A DNA stretch of 64,000 bases from assembly GCF_036014115.1 (NCBI RefSeq), contig NZ_CP107913.1:806001-870000 (forward strand), read 5' to 3'. Positions 16,089 through 25,060 of the stretch are shown piece by piece; positions within the stretch are counted from its first letter, which is position 1, and each line of letters starts with the position of its first letter. The notes below the pieces were generated by a model. The model was given only the letters and a program-made list of their open reading frames with translations. It was not told the origin of the DNA and made no database searches. The translations under genes were made by a program, and so were the position numbers. This DNA is from Streptomyces sp. NBC_00448. GTDB lineage: Bacteria; Actinomycetota; Actinomycetes; Streptomycetales; Streptomycetaceae.

Positions 16089-17000
16089 TCACCCGGGGGT
16101 TCCGGCTCGGACGACCAGGACGCGGCGCCCCCGAGTGTGGCCGGCCTGGCTGTCGACGTGGGCGGTCGCGGCCCCGGCGAGCGGGTACGCCTTCTCAACG
16201 GGGATGTACAGCCTGCCCCGCGTGATGAGGTCGGCTGCCACGGCGAGCGCGTCCGGCACGCTCCCGGCCACGCCGGAGAAGCGCACGCCGAACTCCGGCG
16301 CACCGAGGTCCGCGATGGAGACCACCTTCCGCGGATCGCCGGTCAGCTCGACGAGTTCGCGGATCACGCCCGAGCCGGCCAGGTCGAGCGCCGCGTCGAC
16401 CCGGCCGAGCCGGCGCACCCGCGCGACCCAGCCCTCGCCGTAGGTCGTGGCGAGGGCGCCCAGGCTCCGCAGGTACTCCTGGTTCGCGGCGCCGGCCGTG
16501 CCGATCACCGTGATGCCGCGGTCGCGGGCGATCTGCAGCACCGCCGATCCGACTCCCCCGGCCGCGCCGCTGGCCAGCAGCGTCTGCCCGGACCGCACCC
16601 CGACCTCGCGGAGGATACGCAGCGCGGTCTCCACCACGGAGGGGTACCCGGCCGCCTCCTCGAACGTCAGGCCCTCGGGCATCCGGGCCCAGGCCGACAG
16701 CACGGCGAACTCGGCGTAGGTGTCGGTGCCTTCGCCGAACACCCGGTCACCGACCTCGACCCCTTCGACGCCCGCGCCGACCTCGTCCACCACCCCGGCG
16801 GCGTCCAGCCCGACTCCGGCGGGCAACCGGATCGGATGGGCCCCCAGGACCTGGCCTTCCCGGAGCCGCCAGTCGACGGGGTTCACGCCCGCCGCCCGTA
16901 CGGCGACGCGTATCCGGCCAGGGCCCGCGTGGGGCTCCTCGGCGTCGATGAGGTGCAGGACGTCCGGACCGCCGAACTCGGCGAAGCTCACTTTCTTCAT
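16089..17000 (-). CDS. NADP-dependent quinone oxidoreductase-like enzyme (zinc-free MDR)
   Basis: 303 residues of medium-chain dehydrogenase/reductase type. The N-terminal GroES-like domain has AAGVNPVDWRLREGQ and GLDAAGVVDEVGAG but no zinc-ligand Cys/His pattern. The Rossmann domain begins at LLASGAAGGVGSAVLQIARD (AxxGGVG nucleotide loop). Such enzymes reduce quinones or enones with NADPH. Divergent from a TetR regulator 70 bases away, so it probably belongs to an inducible stress response, a very common pair in Streptomyces. Confidence 0.9.
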   Translation of the reverse strand: MKKVSFAEFGGPDVLHLIDAEEPHAGPGRIRVAVRAAGVNPVDWRLREGQVLGAHPIRLPAGVGLDAAGVVDEVGAGVEGVEVGDRVFGEGTDTYAEFAVLSAWARMPEGLTFEEAAGYPSVVETALRILREVGVRSGQTLLASGAAGGVGSAVLQIARDRGITVIGTAGAANQEYLRSLGALATTYGEGWVARVRRLGRVDAALDLAGSGVIRELVELTGDPRKVVSIADLGAPEFGVRFSGVAGSVPDALAVAADLITRGRLYIPVEKAYPLAGAATAHVDSQAGHTRGRRVLVVRAGTPG

Positions 17001-17016
17001 GCCGGCGACCGTAACA

Positions 17017-17050
17017 CTAACGGTTAGCTTTTCGAAACAGGTTCAGTTTC
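17017..17050. promoter_or_regulatory. Palindromic sites between oxidoreductase and TetR genes
   Basis: CTAACGGTTAG (17017-17027) is a perfect 11-bp palindrome, followed by GAAAC-N7-GTTTC (17034-17050). Both lie in the 70-base divergent promoter and are candidate TetR operators. Confidence 0.6.
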
Positions 17051-17070
17051 GTATCTGATAGCGTGATCGC

Positions 17071-17646
17071 ATGACCGTGGAGCCCGGACGCCGTGCACGC
17101 AAGAAGGCCGCGACCCGCCGGAAGATCGCCGACACCGCTTTGCGGCTCTTCCTGGATCGCGGGTACGACGCGGTGGGCATCCGCGACGTGGCCGCCGAGG
17201 CCGACGTCGCCGTCACCACGCTCTTCTCCCACTTCGCCTCGAAAGAGGCCCTGGTCTTCGAGCAGGACGAGAACTTCGAGCAGCGCCTGGCCCAGGCGGT
17301 CACCGGCCGCGCGCCGGACGAGCCGCTGATTCCCGCACTGCACCGCGAGATCCAGGCCATGGTCCGGCACTGCACGGCGGACAGCGCCGCCCCGATCTGG
17401 CGGATGATCGACGAGACCCCCGCCCTGCGGGAGTACGAGGAGTCGATGCGGCTGCGCCACGCGGAGGCGCTGGCGACGGCCATCGCCGCCGATCCCGACC
17501 TGCCGCAGAGCACGACGGCCTGCCGGACGCTCGCGCGGTTCGCGATCGACGCCTACGCGGTGGCCCGCGAGGAGGCCGACCCGCAGGCCGCGGTGGACGA
17601 GATCTTCCGGATGATCGAGGCGGCCTGGAAGGTCACCAGCCCGTAG
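17071..17646 (+). CDS. TetR-family regulator
   Basis: 191 residues. DNA-binding domain at about 8-58 (KKAATRRKIADTALRLFLDR, then VRDVAAEADVAVTTLFSHFA-like helix-turn-helix; the actual text is IRDVAAEADVAVTTLFSHFA). The C-terminal domain has WRMIDETPALREYEESMRLR, typical of actinomycete TetR proteins beside redox enzymes. It should repress the divergent quinone oxidoreductase and itself through the CTAACGGTTAG site. Confidence 0.9.
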   Translation: MTVEPGRRARKKAATRRKIADTALRLFLDRGYDAVGIRDVAAEADVAVTTLFSHFASKEALVFEQDENFEQRLAQAVTGRAPDEPLIPALHREIQAMVRHCTADSAAPIWRMIDETPALREYEESMRLRHAEALATAIAADPDLPQSTTACRTLARFAIDAYAVAREEADPQAAVDEIFRMIEAAWKVTSP

Positions 17647-17743
17647 CCTCCCCCAGAACGGGCCGCGCGGGCGGGACCCCTCCCGCGGGCCGCCGCCACA
17701 ATCGGGGTACCGCGCCCGCCGCGGTGGCGGCTTCGGAGGGGCG

Positions 17744-18181
17744 ATGGGTGACGCGTCGGTGTGCTGGAACTGCCGGGCCGGGCCCGCGCACCCGCTTGCC
17801 GCGCACCGGGTGCACCTGAGCCGTGACGTGTGCAGGAGCTGGGTCGTCGTGGGGCACCACGACGAGTGGCGGTCCCGGGAGGTGTCGGTGCCCCGCTGCC
17901 CGCGCTGCCGGCGGATCAACCTCGCGTACGCGACGTACCACTCGGCGCTGAGGATCGGCGGCGGGTTCGTCGGTTTCCTCGCGTCGGCAGGCGCCATCGC
18001 CGCTCTGACCGTCCCTCACTACAGCGCTCTGGTCGTCGCCGGGTTCATGGCCGCCGCGCTGCTGGTCGTCCTGGTTCCGGCCCGGCTCTTCATGTGGCGC
18101 CACCCGAGGAAGGAGCCGAAGGACTACCCGCCCGTGGCGAAGCTGATCGCTGCGGGCCGGCACCTCGGGAATCCCTACTGA
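17744..18181 (+). CDS. Small membrane protein with Cys-rich N-terminus
   Basis: 145 residues from ATG 17744 with GGAGGGG immediately upstream. The N-terminal 60 residues carry CWNC and CPRCRR pairs that could form a zinc ribbon, followed by two transmembrane helices (about 70-90 and 93-115: VGFLASAGAIAALTV, LVVAGFMAAALLVVLVPARL) and a basic cytoplasmic tail (MWRHPRKEPKDY). I do not recognise a named family. It is a single gene convergent with the SGNH hydrolase. Confidence 0.75.
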   Translation: MGDASVCWNCRAGPAHPLAAHRVHLSRDVCRSWVVVGHHDEWRSREVSVPRCPRCRRINLAYATYHSALRIGGGFVGFLASAGAIAALTVPHYSALVVAGFMAAALLVVLVPARLFMWRHPRKEPKDYPPVAKLIAAGRHLGNPY

Positions 18182-18209
18182 CGGCAACCCGAGGCCGGGT
18201 GACGCGGGA

Positions 18210-19346
18210 TCACATCTCCTGCAGCGTGGTCCACTTCTGCGCGCCGGTGCCGTTGCAGTTCCACAGCTGCAGCTGGGTGTTGTCCACGGTGGACGAGCCG
18301 GGGTCGTCCAGGCAGCGGCCGGACTGCGGGTTGCGGTAGCCGCCGTCGTACGGCTGCCAGACCTGGGAGCCGGTGCCGTTGCAGTCGTAGAGCTGCACCA
18401 GGGTGCCCTCGGCCGTGCCGCCGCCCGTGGCGTCCGTGCACTTGCCGTAGATGCGCAGGGTGCCGTCGGTGCGGCGGGTCCACCACTGCGCGTTGGTGTC
18501 GTTGCAGCCGCGCACCTCGACGGGGGTGCCGTTGCCGGTCCTGGCGTGGTCGTCGTTCAGGCACTTGCCCGCGATGCCGGAGTACACCACGCCGCTGGGG
18601 CCCGGCGTCCCGATCCAGCCGGCCGCGTCGGCGGCCTGTATCCCGGCGTCGAAGGCGTCGGCCATCTTCTGGTAGCCGCCGTCGTTCGGGTGCAGCGCGT
18701 CCGAGAGGTCGGCGGCGGTCAGCGCGCTCATGTCGACGAAGCGGACGTGCTTGCCCGCCGCCTGCTCGGCCTGGGCGATCGCGGGCACCTGCTGGTTGAA
18801 CGCCGTCCGGTACGGCTCCTCGACCGAGTTGGTCGACACGATCAGCGAGGCGAGCAGCACCGTGACGCCCGGCACGTCGGCGGTGATCCGGTCGACCAGG
18901 GCGTGCAACCGGTCCGGGGCGGTGGCCACCTGGTAGTCCTGGTTGAGGTCGTTGGTGCCGATCATCAGGGTGACCACGTTGGGCCGGTAGGTGCTGAGGA
19001 CCGAGTCGGCGATGCCGGCGATCTGGTCGATCCGCCAGCCGCGGTGGCCCTCGTTGTCCGGGTCCATCATGCTGCCGCTCTGCAGGCTGCCGACGAAGTC
19101 CAGGGGGTGGCCCTCGGCCTTGAGCGCGTCGCGCAGCGGGACCCGGTAGCCGTTGCCGAGGCTGCTGCCGACGCCCCAGGTGATCGAGTCGCCCAGCGGC
19201 ATCACCCGCAGGGTGGCGGGCGCGGCGGCCGAAGCGGGGGCCGAGGCGGGCCCGGGGGCCGAGGCCGTCGCGGCCGGCGCGCCCGCGCCGACCGACACGA
19301 GGAGCCCGGTGACCGCGACCGCGACCTCCGCGAGAAGTCCTCTCAT
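18210..19346 (-). CDS. Secreted SGNH-family esterase with C-terminal ricin-type lectin domain
   Basis: 378 residues from ATG 19346; a GTG 12 bases earlier lies inside the probable ribosome binding site. Signal peptide of about 35 residues, then an Ala/Pro stretch. SGNH/GDSL blocks are complete: LGDSITWG (nucleophile S54), MIGTNDLNQ (block III) and DALHPNDGGYQ (Asp/His). Residues about 255-378 form a ricin-B trefoil with QWW, QVW and QKW repeats and paired cysteines, which bind sugars. The enzyme probably deacetylates or de-esterifies a polysaccharide outside the cell while held to it by the lectin. It follows the clan GH-D glycosidase gene by 36 bases and is likely in the same transcript. Confidence 0.92.
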   Translation of the reverse strand: MRGLLAEVAVAVTGLLVSVGAGAPAATASAPGPASAPASAAAPATLRVMPLGDSITWGVGSSLGNGYRVPLRDALKAEGHPLDFVGSLQSGSMMDPDNEGHRGWRIDQIAGIADSVLSTYRPNVVTLMIGTNDLNQDYQVATAPDRLHALVDRITADVPGVTVLLASLIVSTNSVEEPYRTAFNQQVPAIAQAEQAAGKHVRFVDMSALTAADLSDALHPNDGGYQKMADAFDAGIQAADAAGWIGTPGPSGVVYSGIAGKCLNDDHARTGNGTPVEVRGCNDTNAQWWTRRTDGTLRIYGKCTDATGGGTAEGTLVQLYDCNGTGSQVWQPYDGGYRNPQSGRCLDDPGSSTVDNTQLQLWNCNGTGAQKWTTLQEM

Positions 19347-19382
19347 TCCCGTGCCCACCTTCTGTCAGGGGTGATGGTGATG

Positions 19383-21929
19383 TCAGGGGGCGAGGGTGAC
19401 GACGGCCTGGTTGCCCGCGCCCGCGGTGACGGTGACCGTGAAGATGCCGGTAGACGCGGTGTAGGTGACGGTACCGACGCTTCCGGTCGTGGCGGTGGCG
19501 GTGGGCTTGCGGGACGCGTGGCCGTGCAGGGTGACCGGCCCCTCGCCCGCGGCGAAGGCGACCGTGGTGTGGACGCTTCCGTCGTCGCTCAGGTGCTGGA
19601 TGCGCTTGTCGCCGTGCGCGACGAACTTCCCCGCGTCGCCCAGGAACGCGATCCCGGAACGGCCGACCGGGGCCACCACCCAGTACGTTCCGCTGGTCAC
19701 CGTGGAACTCACCTTGCCGCCCGCGGAGATGAGCGCGCCGGTGCCGGCGTAGTAGTCGTAGGCGTACGCGGCCGTGGAGATGCCGAGTTCGGCGAGGGTG
19801 AAGGACGCGGTCTGGACGGGGCCGGTGGGGATCGTGCCGGGGGTGACGCCGAGCCAGTCGATGTTCCCGCCGCCGGCGCCGGTCGCGGTCGCCCGTACGG
19901 TGTTGGCGCCCTTGGCCAGGGTCACGGTCAGCCCGACCACGGTCCAGTTCGTCCACCACTCCGTCGAGGGGAACGACAGCGCCTGCGACGCACCCCCGTT
20001 GACGCTGATCGCCAGCGGGCGGTCGGTGAACGAGGCGTTGGCGTAGCGGAATTGGAGGGTGTGGGTGCCGGCCGTGGCGGCCTGGACGGTCCACTGGACG
20101 TAGTCGCCGCCGGCGTTCTGGTAGTCGGCGTAGCCGGTGCCGGTGTAGCCGTCCTCGTCGCTGCCGACGACCGCTCCCGACAGCGTGGCGTCCTCGGCCT
20201 GGTAGAGCTGTTGGGGGGTGGGGGTCTGGCGGGCGTAGGCGAAGACGTATCCGTAGCCCAGGCCGCCGGCGTGCTGGACGTGGGTCGCCGCGACCATCGG
20301 GGGGAGTTTCCCGGCCGCTTCGGCGACGTAGGTGGCGTCGGTGGGCACGATCGGCGTGTCGGGCTTGACGATGATCCCGTCCGCGCGGGCGACCTGGCGC
20401 AGGTGGCCGGCGTCGACCTTGCCCAGCGCGTCGCCGACACCGACCGGCCCGGCCGACAGGTTCGCCAGCAGCAGGTTGTCGATCTCCCCGCTGAGGAAGA
20501 CATCCGCCCACGGCCAGATCCCCAGCGCCCCCGCGAACTGCGAGTCGTACAGGAACTCGTCCCACTTCGGCCGGTCGAACCGGTCGTCCGACACCCGGAT
20601 CGTGGTCAGGTTCTGGTAGCGGACGCTCTGCAGGTAGTCGCGCGGCAGCGCCATGCAGTACTGCAGGTCCATCCCGTTGCCGGCCGCCTGATGCGCCATG
20701 TTGTCGAAGAAGGCGTCGGCGTCGGTGAGGTTCTCCGCGGGCTTGGCGTTGTTGCACAGCCAGTCCTGCTCGTAGACGACCACTCCTCCCTCCCGCAGGT
20801 AGGCCATGATGCTCTGCCAGTACGCCGGATCGATGACGACGTTGTCGGAGAACCGGTACTGGCCGTGGTACGGGCTGGACTGGTCCATCCACCGCGCGTG
20901 CGTCACCAACGGCATCCCCAACTCCTGCTGGAACGCGGCCAATCCGTCCGGGAACAGCTCCTGGTCCGCCTCGTACAGCGACGTGCCGTCCGGCAGGTCG
21001 TCCCACTTCCCGTCCGGGCCCTTGGGATACCACCAGCTGTCCAACTGCATGTAGCCCATCGGGATGTTCTGCGCCGCCCACTCGTCCCGCACCGCCAGCA
21101 GCGTGCCCGTGTACCCCTTGGCCTGGTCGAACGTGTAGTAGTAGTCCGCGCCGTTGTCCGTCCAGTACCCCAGCGTGCTCAGCACGACCCCGGTGTCACT
21201 GGCCGGCACGGACTTGCCCGCGAGGGTCCGCACCGCGGAGCCCCACGCGCGGTACGCCGCCCCCACCCCCGCCTTCACCGACAGGACCGTCTGCCGCGAG
21301 TACCCGGCCGGCAGCGTCGCGATCGAGCCGAGCACCCCCGCCGCGATCGACCCGTCCGCACCCTGCGAGGTCTGCGCCTCCTGGAAGTGGTTCGCGGCCG
21401 AGACCACGAACGTGTCGCCCGCGTCGTCGAAGAACACCCAGGGACTGTCCGACGCGCCCTCGAACGTGTTGAACTGCGCCCGCCCGAAGCAGTCACGGTG
21501 GCTCAACCGGTGGGCCAGCCGCGGGTATCCGGTGAACGTCGGAAACGGCCCCGCGTTCGCCGCGGCCGTCACGTAGGTGTCCGTGAAGACCACCGCCGAC
21601 GCACCGTCGTAGACCCGGATACCGCCCTTCCGCGCACCCGCGCGGAACGTGAACGTCGTCTCCGTGTAGCCGCCCAGCGCGTCCGCACCCGAGCGGGTGG
21701 CGATCCCGGTCGCCGCCGAGCCGAGCGAACCACTGAACGTCCACCCCAGCACGCTCGCCGTCACCTCCCACGTGCCGGACGCGTTCACGGTTCCGCGCAG
21801 CACCGTCGGCCTCGACGGTGCCGCGCTGCTCGCGCTCGCCCGCCCGACCGCTCCCGCCAGGGGAAGGGCCAGCGCGGCGGAGCCGACACCGGTGGCCCTG
21901 AGGAAGACGCGACGACTGAAACCGGTCAT
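19383..21929 (-). CDS. Secreted glycoside hydrolase of clan GH-D type with CBM6/35-like module
   Basis: 848 residues. The start (FSRRVFLRATGVGSAALALP) is a Tat signal peptide. A beta-sandwich domain (about 45-240) precedes a TIM barrel (about 245-560) with GYMQLDSWWYPKG and THARWMDQSSPY. The clan GH-D (GH27/GH36/raffinose-synthase-like) catalytic pair is visible: predicted nucleophile D389 in VVYEQDWL and acid/base D449 in the RVSDD motif (RxSxD), 60 residues apart, followed by DNLLLANLSAGPVGVGD. Residues about 600-735 form a carbohydrate-binding module (YQAEDATLSGAVVGS ... GGNIDWLGV) like CBM6/35. It probably hydrolyses alpha-galactosides or a related linkage outside the cell. The exact GH family is uncertain; it looks divergent from classical GH36. 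Confidence 0.8.
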   Translation of the reverse strand: MTGFSRRVFLRATGVGSAALALPLAGAVGRASASSAAPSRPTVLRGTVNASGTWEVTASVLGWTFSGSLGSAATGIATRSGADALGGYTETTFTFRAGARKGGIRVYDGASAVVFTDTYVTAAANAGPFPTFTGYPRLAHRLSHRDCFGRAQFNTFEGASDSPWVFFDDAGDTFVVSAANHFQEAQTSQGADGSIAAGVLGSIATLPAGYSRQTVLSVKAGVGAAYRAWGSAVRTLAGKSVPASDTGVVLSTLGYWTDNGADYYYTFDQAKGYTGTLLAVRDEWAAQNIPMGYMQLDSWWYPKGPDGKWDDLPDGTSLYEADQELFPDGLAAFQQELGMPLVTHARWMDQSSPYHGQYRFSDNVVIDPAYWQSIMAYLREGGVVVYEQDWLCNNAKPAENLTDADAFFDNMAHQAAGNGMDLQYCMALPRDYLQSVRYQNLTTIRVSDDRFDRPKWDEFLYDSQFAGALGIWPWADVFLSGEIDNLLLANLSAGPVGVGDALGKVDAGHLRQVARADGIIVKPDTPIVPTDATYVAEAAGKLPPMVAATHVQHAGGLGYGYVFAYARQTPTPQQLYQAEDATLSGAVVGSDEDGYTGTGYADYQNAGGDYVQWTVQAATAGTHTLQFRYANASFTDRPLAISVNGGASQALSFPSTEWWTNWTVVGLTVTLAKGANTVRATATGAGGGNIDWLGVTPGTIPTGPVQTASFTLAELGISTAAYAYDYYAGTGALISAGGKVSSTVTSGTYWVVAPVGRSGIAFLGDAGKFVAHGDKRIQHLSDDGSVHTTVAFAAGEGPVTLHGHASRKPTATATTGSVGTVTYTASTGIFTVTVTAGAGNQAVVTLAP

Positions 21930-22401
21930 GGGGGGTGCTCCTCGTCTCGTTGCGGGCAGCGGAACGCGCGCGGTGGGGGCAGGCGGCCGTGTTTCGCTGA
22001 GGTGCTGGTGAGGTGCTGAGGAAGACGCGCGTGAAGGTCACGCGAAGGTCGTACGCCGTGAACGCGGCACCGGAGCGCGGCAACGGCCCGTCCGCTGCGT
22101 GAAGATGCGGTGCGCCCGGTGAGGGGGATGACGCTCAGTGTGCAGTGGTGTCGCTTTTGAGGTCAAGACTCAAGACGAGGAAACACTTCCCCACATGGGT
22201 TCACTCATGTGAAGCTCGGATCAGGGAGTGACCTCAACGTGCAGCCCAGGGCGATGTCCTGGCGACTCGACGTTCAATGAACCGACCTTCATTCACGTAT
22301 GAAACCGTCTCGGCCGCTACGGAACAGGGCCGCCCCCTCCGACGGGAAGGGGCGGCCCTGGTACACATCCCCGGTGGTGCCCGGGAGGCGTGGTCCGAAG
22401 G
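21930..22401 (-). promoter_or_regulatory. Promoter region of the GH-D/SGNH unit, with inverted repeats
   Basis: About 470 bases upstream of the glycosidase gene. Inverted repeats are seen at 22192-22211 (CACATG-N8-CATGTG), 22200-22213 (TTCAC-N4-GTGAA) and near 22288-22303 (TTCAT-N6-ATGAA), in an AT-richer patch suited to a promoter. Which regulator binds is not known. Confidence 0.45.
22325..22360 (-). terminator. Strong stem-loop terminator after the GH16 gene
   Basis: CAGGGCCGCCCC (22325-22336) pairs perfectly with GGGGCGGCCCTG (22349-22360), a 12-bp stem and 12-base loop, 42 bases past the GH16 stop. It ends the transporter operon. Confidence 0.8.
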
Positions 22402-24126
22402 TCAGTTGAGCACGTGCGCCGCGTCGACGCTGACCGCGGTCCCGGCCGAGGCCGACTGGGAGGTGCCGCTGACCGTGAGGGTCAGCGTGTGGTGCCCGGC
22501 GGTCAGGCCGGTGCTGCTGAAGACGGTGTGCTGCGCCGCGGCGGTGGCGGAGTACTCGTCGATGCCGACGGGAGTTCCGCCGTCGATGGAGACCTTGGCC
22601 TGCCCCTGCGCGGGGCCGGTGGCCCCGACCAGCGAGGCGCCGGTGCCGTAGAACTCGAAGGTCGAGGTCGCCCCGGCCGAGGAGGAGGTGTGGGTGGTGG
22701 AGGTGTAGGCCGCACTGTCGCTGTTCTGCGCCCACGTCCCGCCGTAGCGGAAGAGGTCCTCACCCTGGCCGTCGCCGGGCACCTGCGGGGTGGCGGTGGC
22801 GCCGCGGACCATGTCGGCGTCGTCCACCTCCATGTCCGCCTTCTTCCACACGTGCACGTAGCCGATCTGGCTGGTGGCGGGGAACCCGGTCGCCGTGGGG
22901 CTGGAGTTGTACGGCGAGCGGATGCCCTGGGACAGGATGATGTTCATGCCGGTCTGGTTGTAGTCGGTGTTGTCGTACGTGCGGGCGAGCACCCCGTCGA
23001 CGTAGAACTTGAGGTAGCCCGGCCCCCACTCCAGGCCGTAGGTGTGGAAGGAGCCGTTGAGGCTGCTGCCGGCGGTGTAGTCACCGGTGTGGCTGGTCAG
23101 CGTCGTGGAGGTCGGCGACTTCCAGTTGTGGTCGGTCATGCTGACCCACTTCGGCGAGCTGGTGCTCTGGCCGATCTCCTCGATGTCGATCTCGTTGCCC
23201 CAGACCGGGTCGATGTGCTCCAGCCAGAACGCCGGGCAGGTGCCGGGGAACGCCGTGGCGGACGCCTTGATGCTCGCCTCCACGTAGCCGTACTTGATCG
23301 TGTCGAGGCTGATCACCCCGCCCGACTGGTAGGGGGTGTTCACCCGGGTCTCGAAGCCGGGGTCGGTGAGCAGGTTGGTGCCGCCGCCGTCCGCGGTGAA
23401 GCTCGCGTCGTCGAGCCGGGTCCAACCCTTCTCGTTGGAGGCGCTCTTGAGCCCGACGCTGCACGATCCGCCGGTCACCTTGATGCCGCTGAGGGTGTAG
23501 AGCGTGTACGCGCCGTTGGACTTGGGGATGGACAACGAGGTCGCGGTGTTGGTGGAGCCGCAGTTGTTGGCGACCAGGGACTGGGTCTGGTCGTTCGCCC
23601 CGCCGGTCCACACCCAGGCCGAGAAGGTGTAGGTGCCGTCGGCGAGGCTGCTCACCTTCTGCTGGGTGGTGACGTCGTAGCTCCAGTAGTTGTAGTGCAC
23701 CAGCGCCGAGGAGCCCGAGCGGTGCTGGGTGGTGGTGACGTAGTCGGCGAGCGGCGACCACGAGTCGGCGCTGACGGTCTGCCAGCCGGAGGGCGTCTCG
23801 TTGAAGGAGTCGTTCGGCGCGTACTCGGAGTTGAGCGAGAGGTTGCCGCCGGACTCGGCGATGTCACTGGCGTCCCAGCGCCACACGTCGCTGTAGGTGA
23901 GCGGCATCGGCTGCCACTTGGAGGTGTCCACGCTGGTCGCGCCGAAGTCGTCGGAGTAGGCCGGTGAGTAGACCCAGTTGCCGGACCCGGTCGGGTCGGA
24001 GACGGGCAGCGGGTCGGCGGCGGTGGCGGGCGTGGCCCCGCCGGCGACGGTGAGGGGTATGAGGCCGGTGCCGAGCAGCGCGAAGGCGAGGGCGCGCGTG
24101 GTGAGGGTGCGCAGCGGTGATCTCAT
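22402..24126 (-). CDS. Secreted GH16 endo-glycanase with inserted carbohydrate-binding module
   Basis: 574 residues with a Sec signal peptide (LTTRALAFALLGTGLIPL). The GH16 active-site motif NEIDIEEIG puts the nucleophile at E312, with D314 and the acid/base at E316 or E317. The GH16 jellyroll starts at YSDDFGATSVDTSKWQPM and resumes at ISLDTIKYGYVEASIKAS, but about 150 residues between (about 95-255, with YWSYDVTTQQKVSSLADGTY and WTGGANDQ) look like a CBM4/9-type module placed inside the catalytic fold. The C-terminus (about 460-574) is another beta-sandwich, CBM-like. GH16 enzymes cut beta-1,3/1,4 glucans or galactans. It lies 22 bases behind the ABC permease gene, as the last gene of that operon, so it supplies oligosaccharides to the transporter. 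Confidence 0.88.
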   Translation of the reverse strand: MRSPLRTLTTRALAFALLGTGLIPLTVAGGATPATAADPLPVSDPTGSGNWVYSPAYSDDFGATSVDTSKWQPMPLTYSDVWRWDASDIAESGGNLSLNSEYAPNDSFNETPSGWQTVSADSWSPLADYVTTTQHRSGSSALVHYNYWSYDVTTQQKVSSLADGTYTFSAWVWTGGANDQTQSLVANNCGSTNTATSLSIPKSNGAYTLYTLSGIKVTGGSCSVGLKSASNEKGWTRLDDASFTADGGGTNLLTDPGFETRVNTPYQSGGVISLDTIKYGYVEASIKASATAFPGTCPAFWLEHIDPVWGNEIDIEEIGQSTSSPKWVSMTDHNWKSPTSTTLTSHTGDYTAGSSLNGSFHTYGLEWGPGYLKFYVDGVLARTYDNTDYNQTGMNIILSQGIRSPYNSSPTATGFPATSQIGYVHVWKKADMEVDDADMVRGATATPQVPGDGQGEDLFRYGGTWAQNSDSAAYTSTTHTSSSAGATSTFEFYGTGASLVGATGPAQGQAKVSIDGGTPVGIDEYSATAAAQHTVFSSTGLTAGHHTLTLTVSGTSQSASAGTAVSVDAAHVLN

Positions 24127-24148
24127 GGAGGGGTGGTGCTCCCTTCCG

Positions 24149-25060
24149 TTACTTTCCGGCGCCGAGGGTGAGTCCCTCGATGATTCGCCGGCCGAGCCAG
24201 ATGTAGATGAGGAGCAGCGGGAGGAGCACGATCACGATCCCGGCGAAGAGCTGGCCCCAGTCCGCGCCGGTGTACTGGAGGCGCTGCATGAACTGGATGA
24301 GCGCCAGCGGGAGGGTGTCGTTGATCGAGCTCTGCAGGAAGACCAGTGCGAAGGTGGTCTCGCTCCAGTGGGCGACGACGTTGAGGATCAGCAGGGTGAC
24401 GATCCCGGAACGCGCCAGCGGGAACATGATCGAGCGGAAGGTGCGCAGCGGTGAGGCGCCGTCGAGGGACGCCGCCTCCTCCAGTTCGCGCGGCAGCGAG
24501 GCGAAGAAGCTGGTCAGGAAGAACACGGCGAACGGCAGCGAGGTGCCGACGTAGATCAGCCACAGCCCGAGGAAGCTGTCCACCAGGCCGGCCTGGTTCA
24601 TCGCCGCGTACAGCGGCAGCACCACCATCTGGGCCGGGACGCCCAGGCCCAGGGCGAAGCCGAGGGAGATGGCCCGGGTGCCGCGCACCTTGAACCGGGC
24701 GAGCGCGTACGCGGCCGGCGCGGCGAACAGTACGGTGCCCAGGGCGGTGGCGGTGACCAGCCCGACGGTGTTCACCAGCGCCACGCCGAAGTTGCTCTCC
24801 TGCCAGGCGTCGGCGAAGTTGCCCCATCGCCAGGTGTGGGGCAGCGACAGCGGGTTGCTGAAGATCTCGTTGGTGGTCTTCAGCGAGGCGAGCAGAATCC
24901 AGAGGACCACGAAGATGCTGAATCCGGCGATGATCCAGGTGGCGGCGCGCACCGCGGTGGTGACGGTGCTGCCGATGAGGGCGGGGAAGGTACGGGAAGG
25001 GCGGGAGCGGGAGGAGCGGGTGCGGGCGGGCTCGCGGGGTGTCACGGCGGTGGACCTCAC
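24149..25060 (-). CDS. ABC sugar transporter permease (MalG type)
   Basis: 303 residues from a GTG (25058-25060) overlapping the stop of the upstream permease as GTGA. Six membrane helices are visible, starting WIIAGFSIFVVLWILLASLK. The EAA loop (ELEEAASLDGASPLRTFRSI) that contacts the ATPase is intact. It pairs with the permease at 25057 and the lipoprotein at 26112 to import an oligosaccharide. No ATPase gene is present in the operon; carbohydrate importers in Streptomyces commonly share the MsiK ATPase encoded elsewhere. Confidence 0.93.
   Translation of the reverse strand: MRSTAVTPREPARTRSSRSRPSRTFPALIGSTVTTAVRAATWIIAGFSIFVVLWILLASLKTTNEIFSNPLSLPHTWRWGNFADAWQESNFGVALVNTVGLVTATALGTVLFAAPAAYALARFKVRGTRAISLGFALGLGVPAQMVVLPLYAAMNQAGLVDSFLGLWLIYVGTSLPFAVFFLTSFFASLPRELEEAASLDGASPLRTFRSIMFPLARSGIVTLLILNVVAHWSETTFALVFLQSSINDTLPLALIQFMQRLQYTGADWGQLFAGIVIVLLPLLLIYIWLGRRIIEGLTLGAGK

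Noticed and set aside
18546..22019. 1157-codon plus-strand open frame opposite the SGNH and GH-D genes
   Set aside because: Shadow of two secreted enzymes with complete catalytic motifs; composition is Arg/Val/Gly/Leu-biased.
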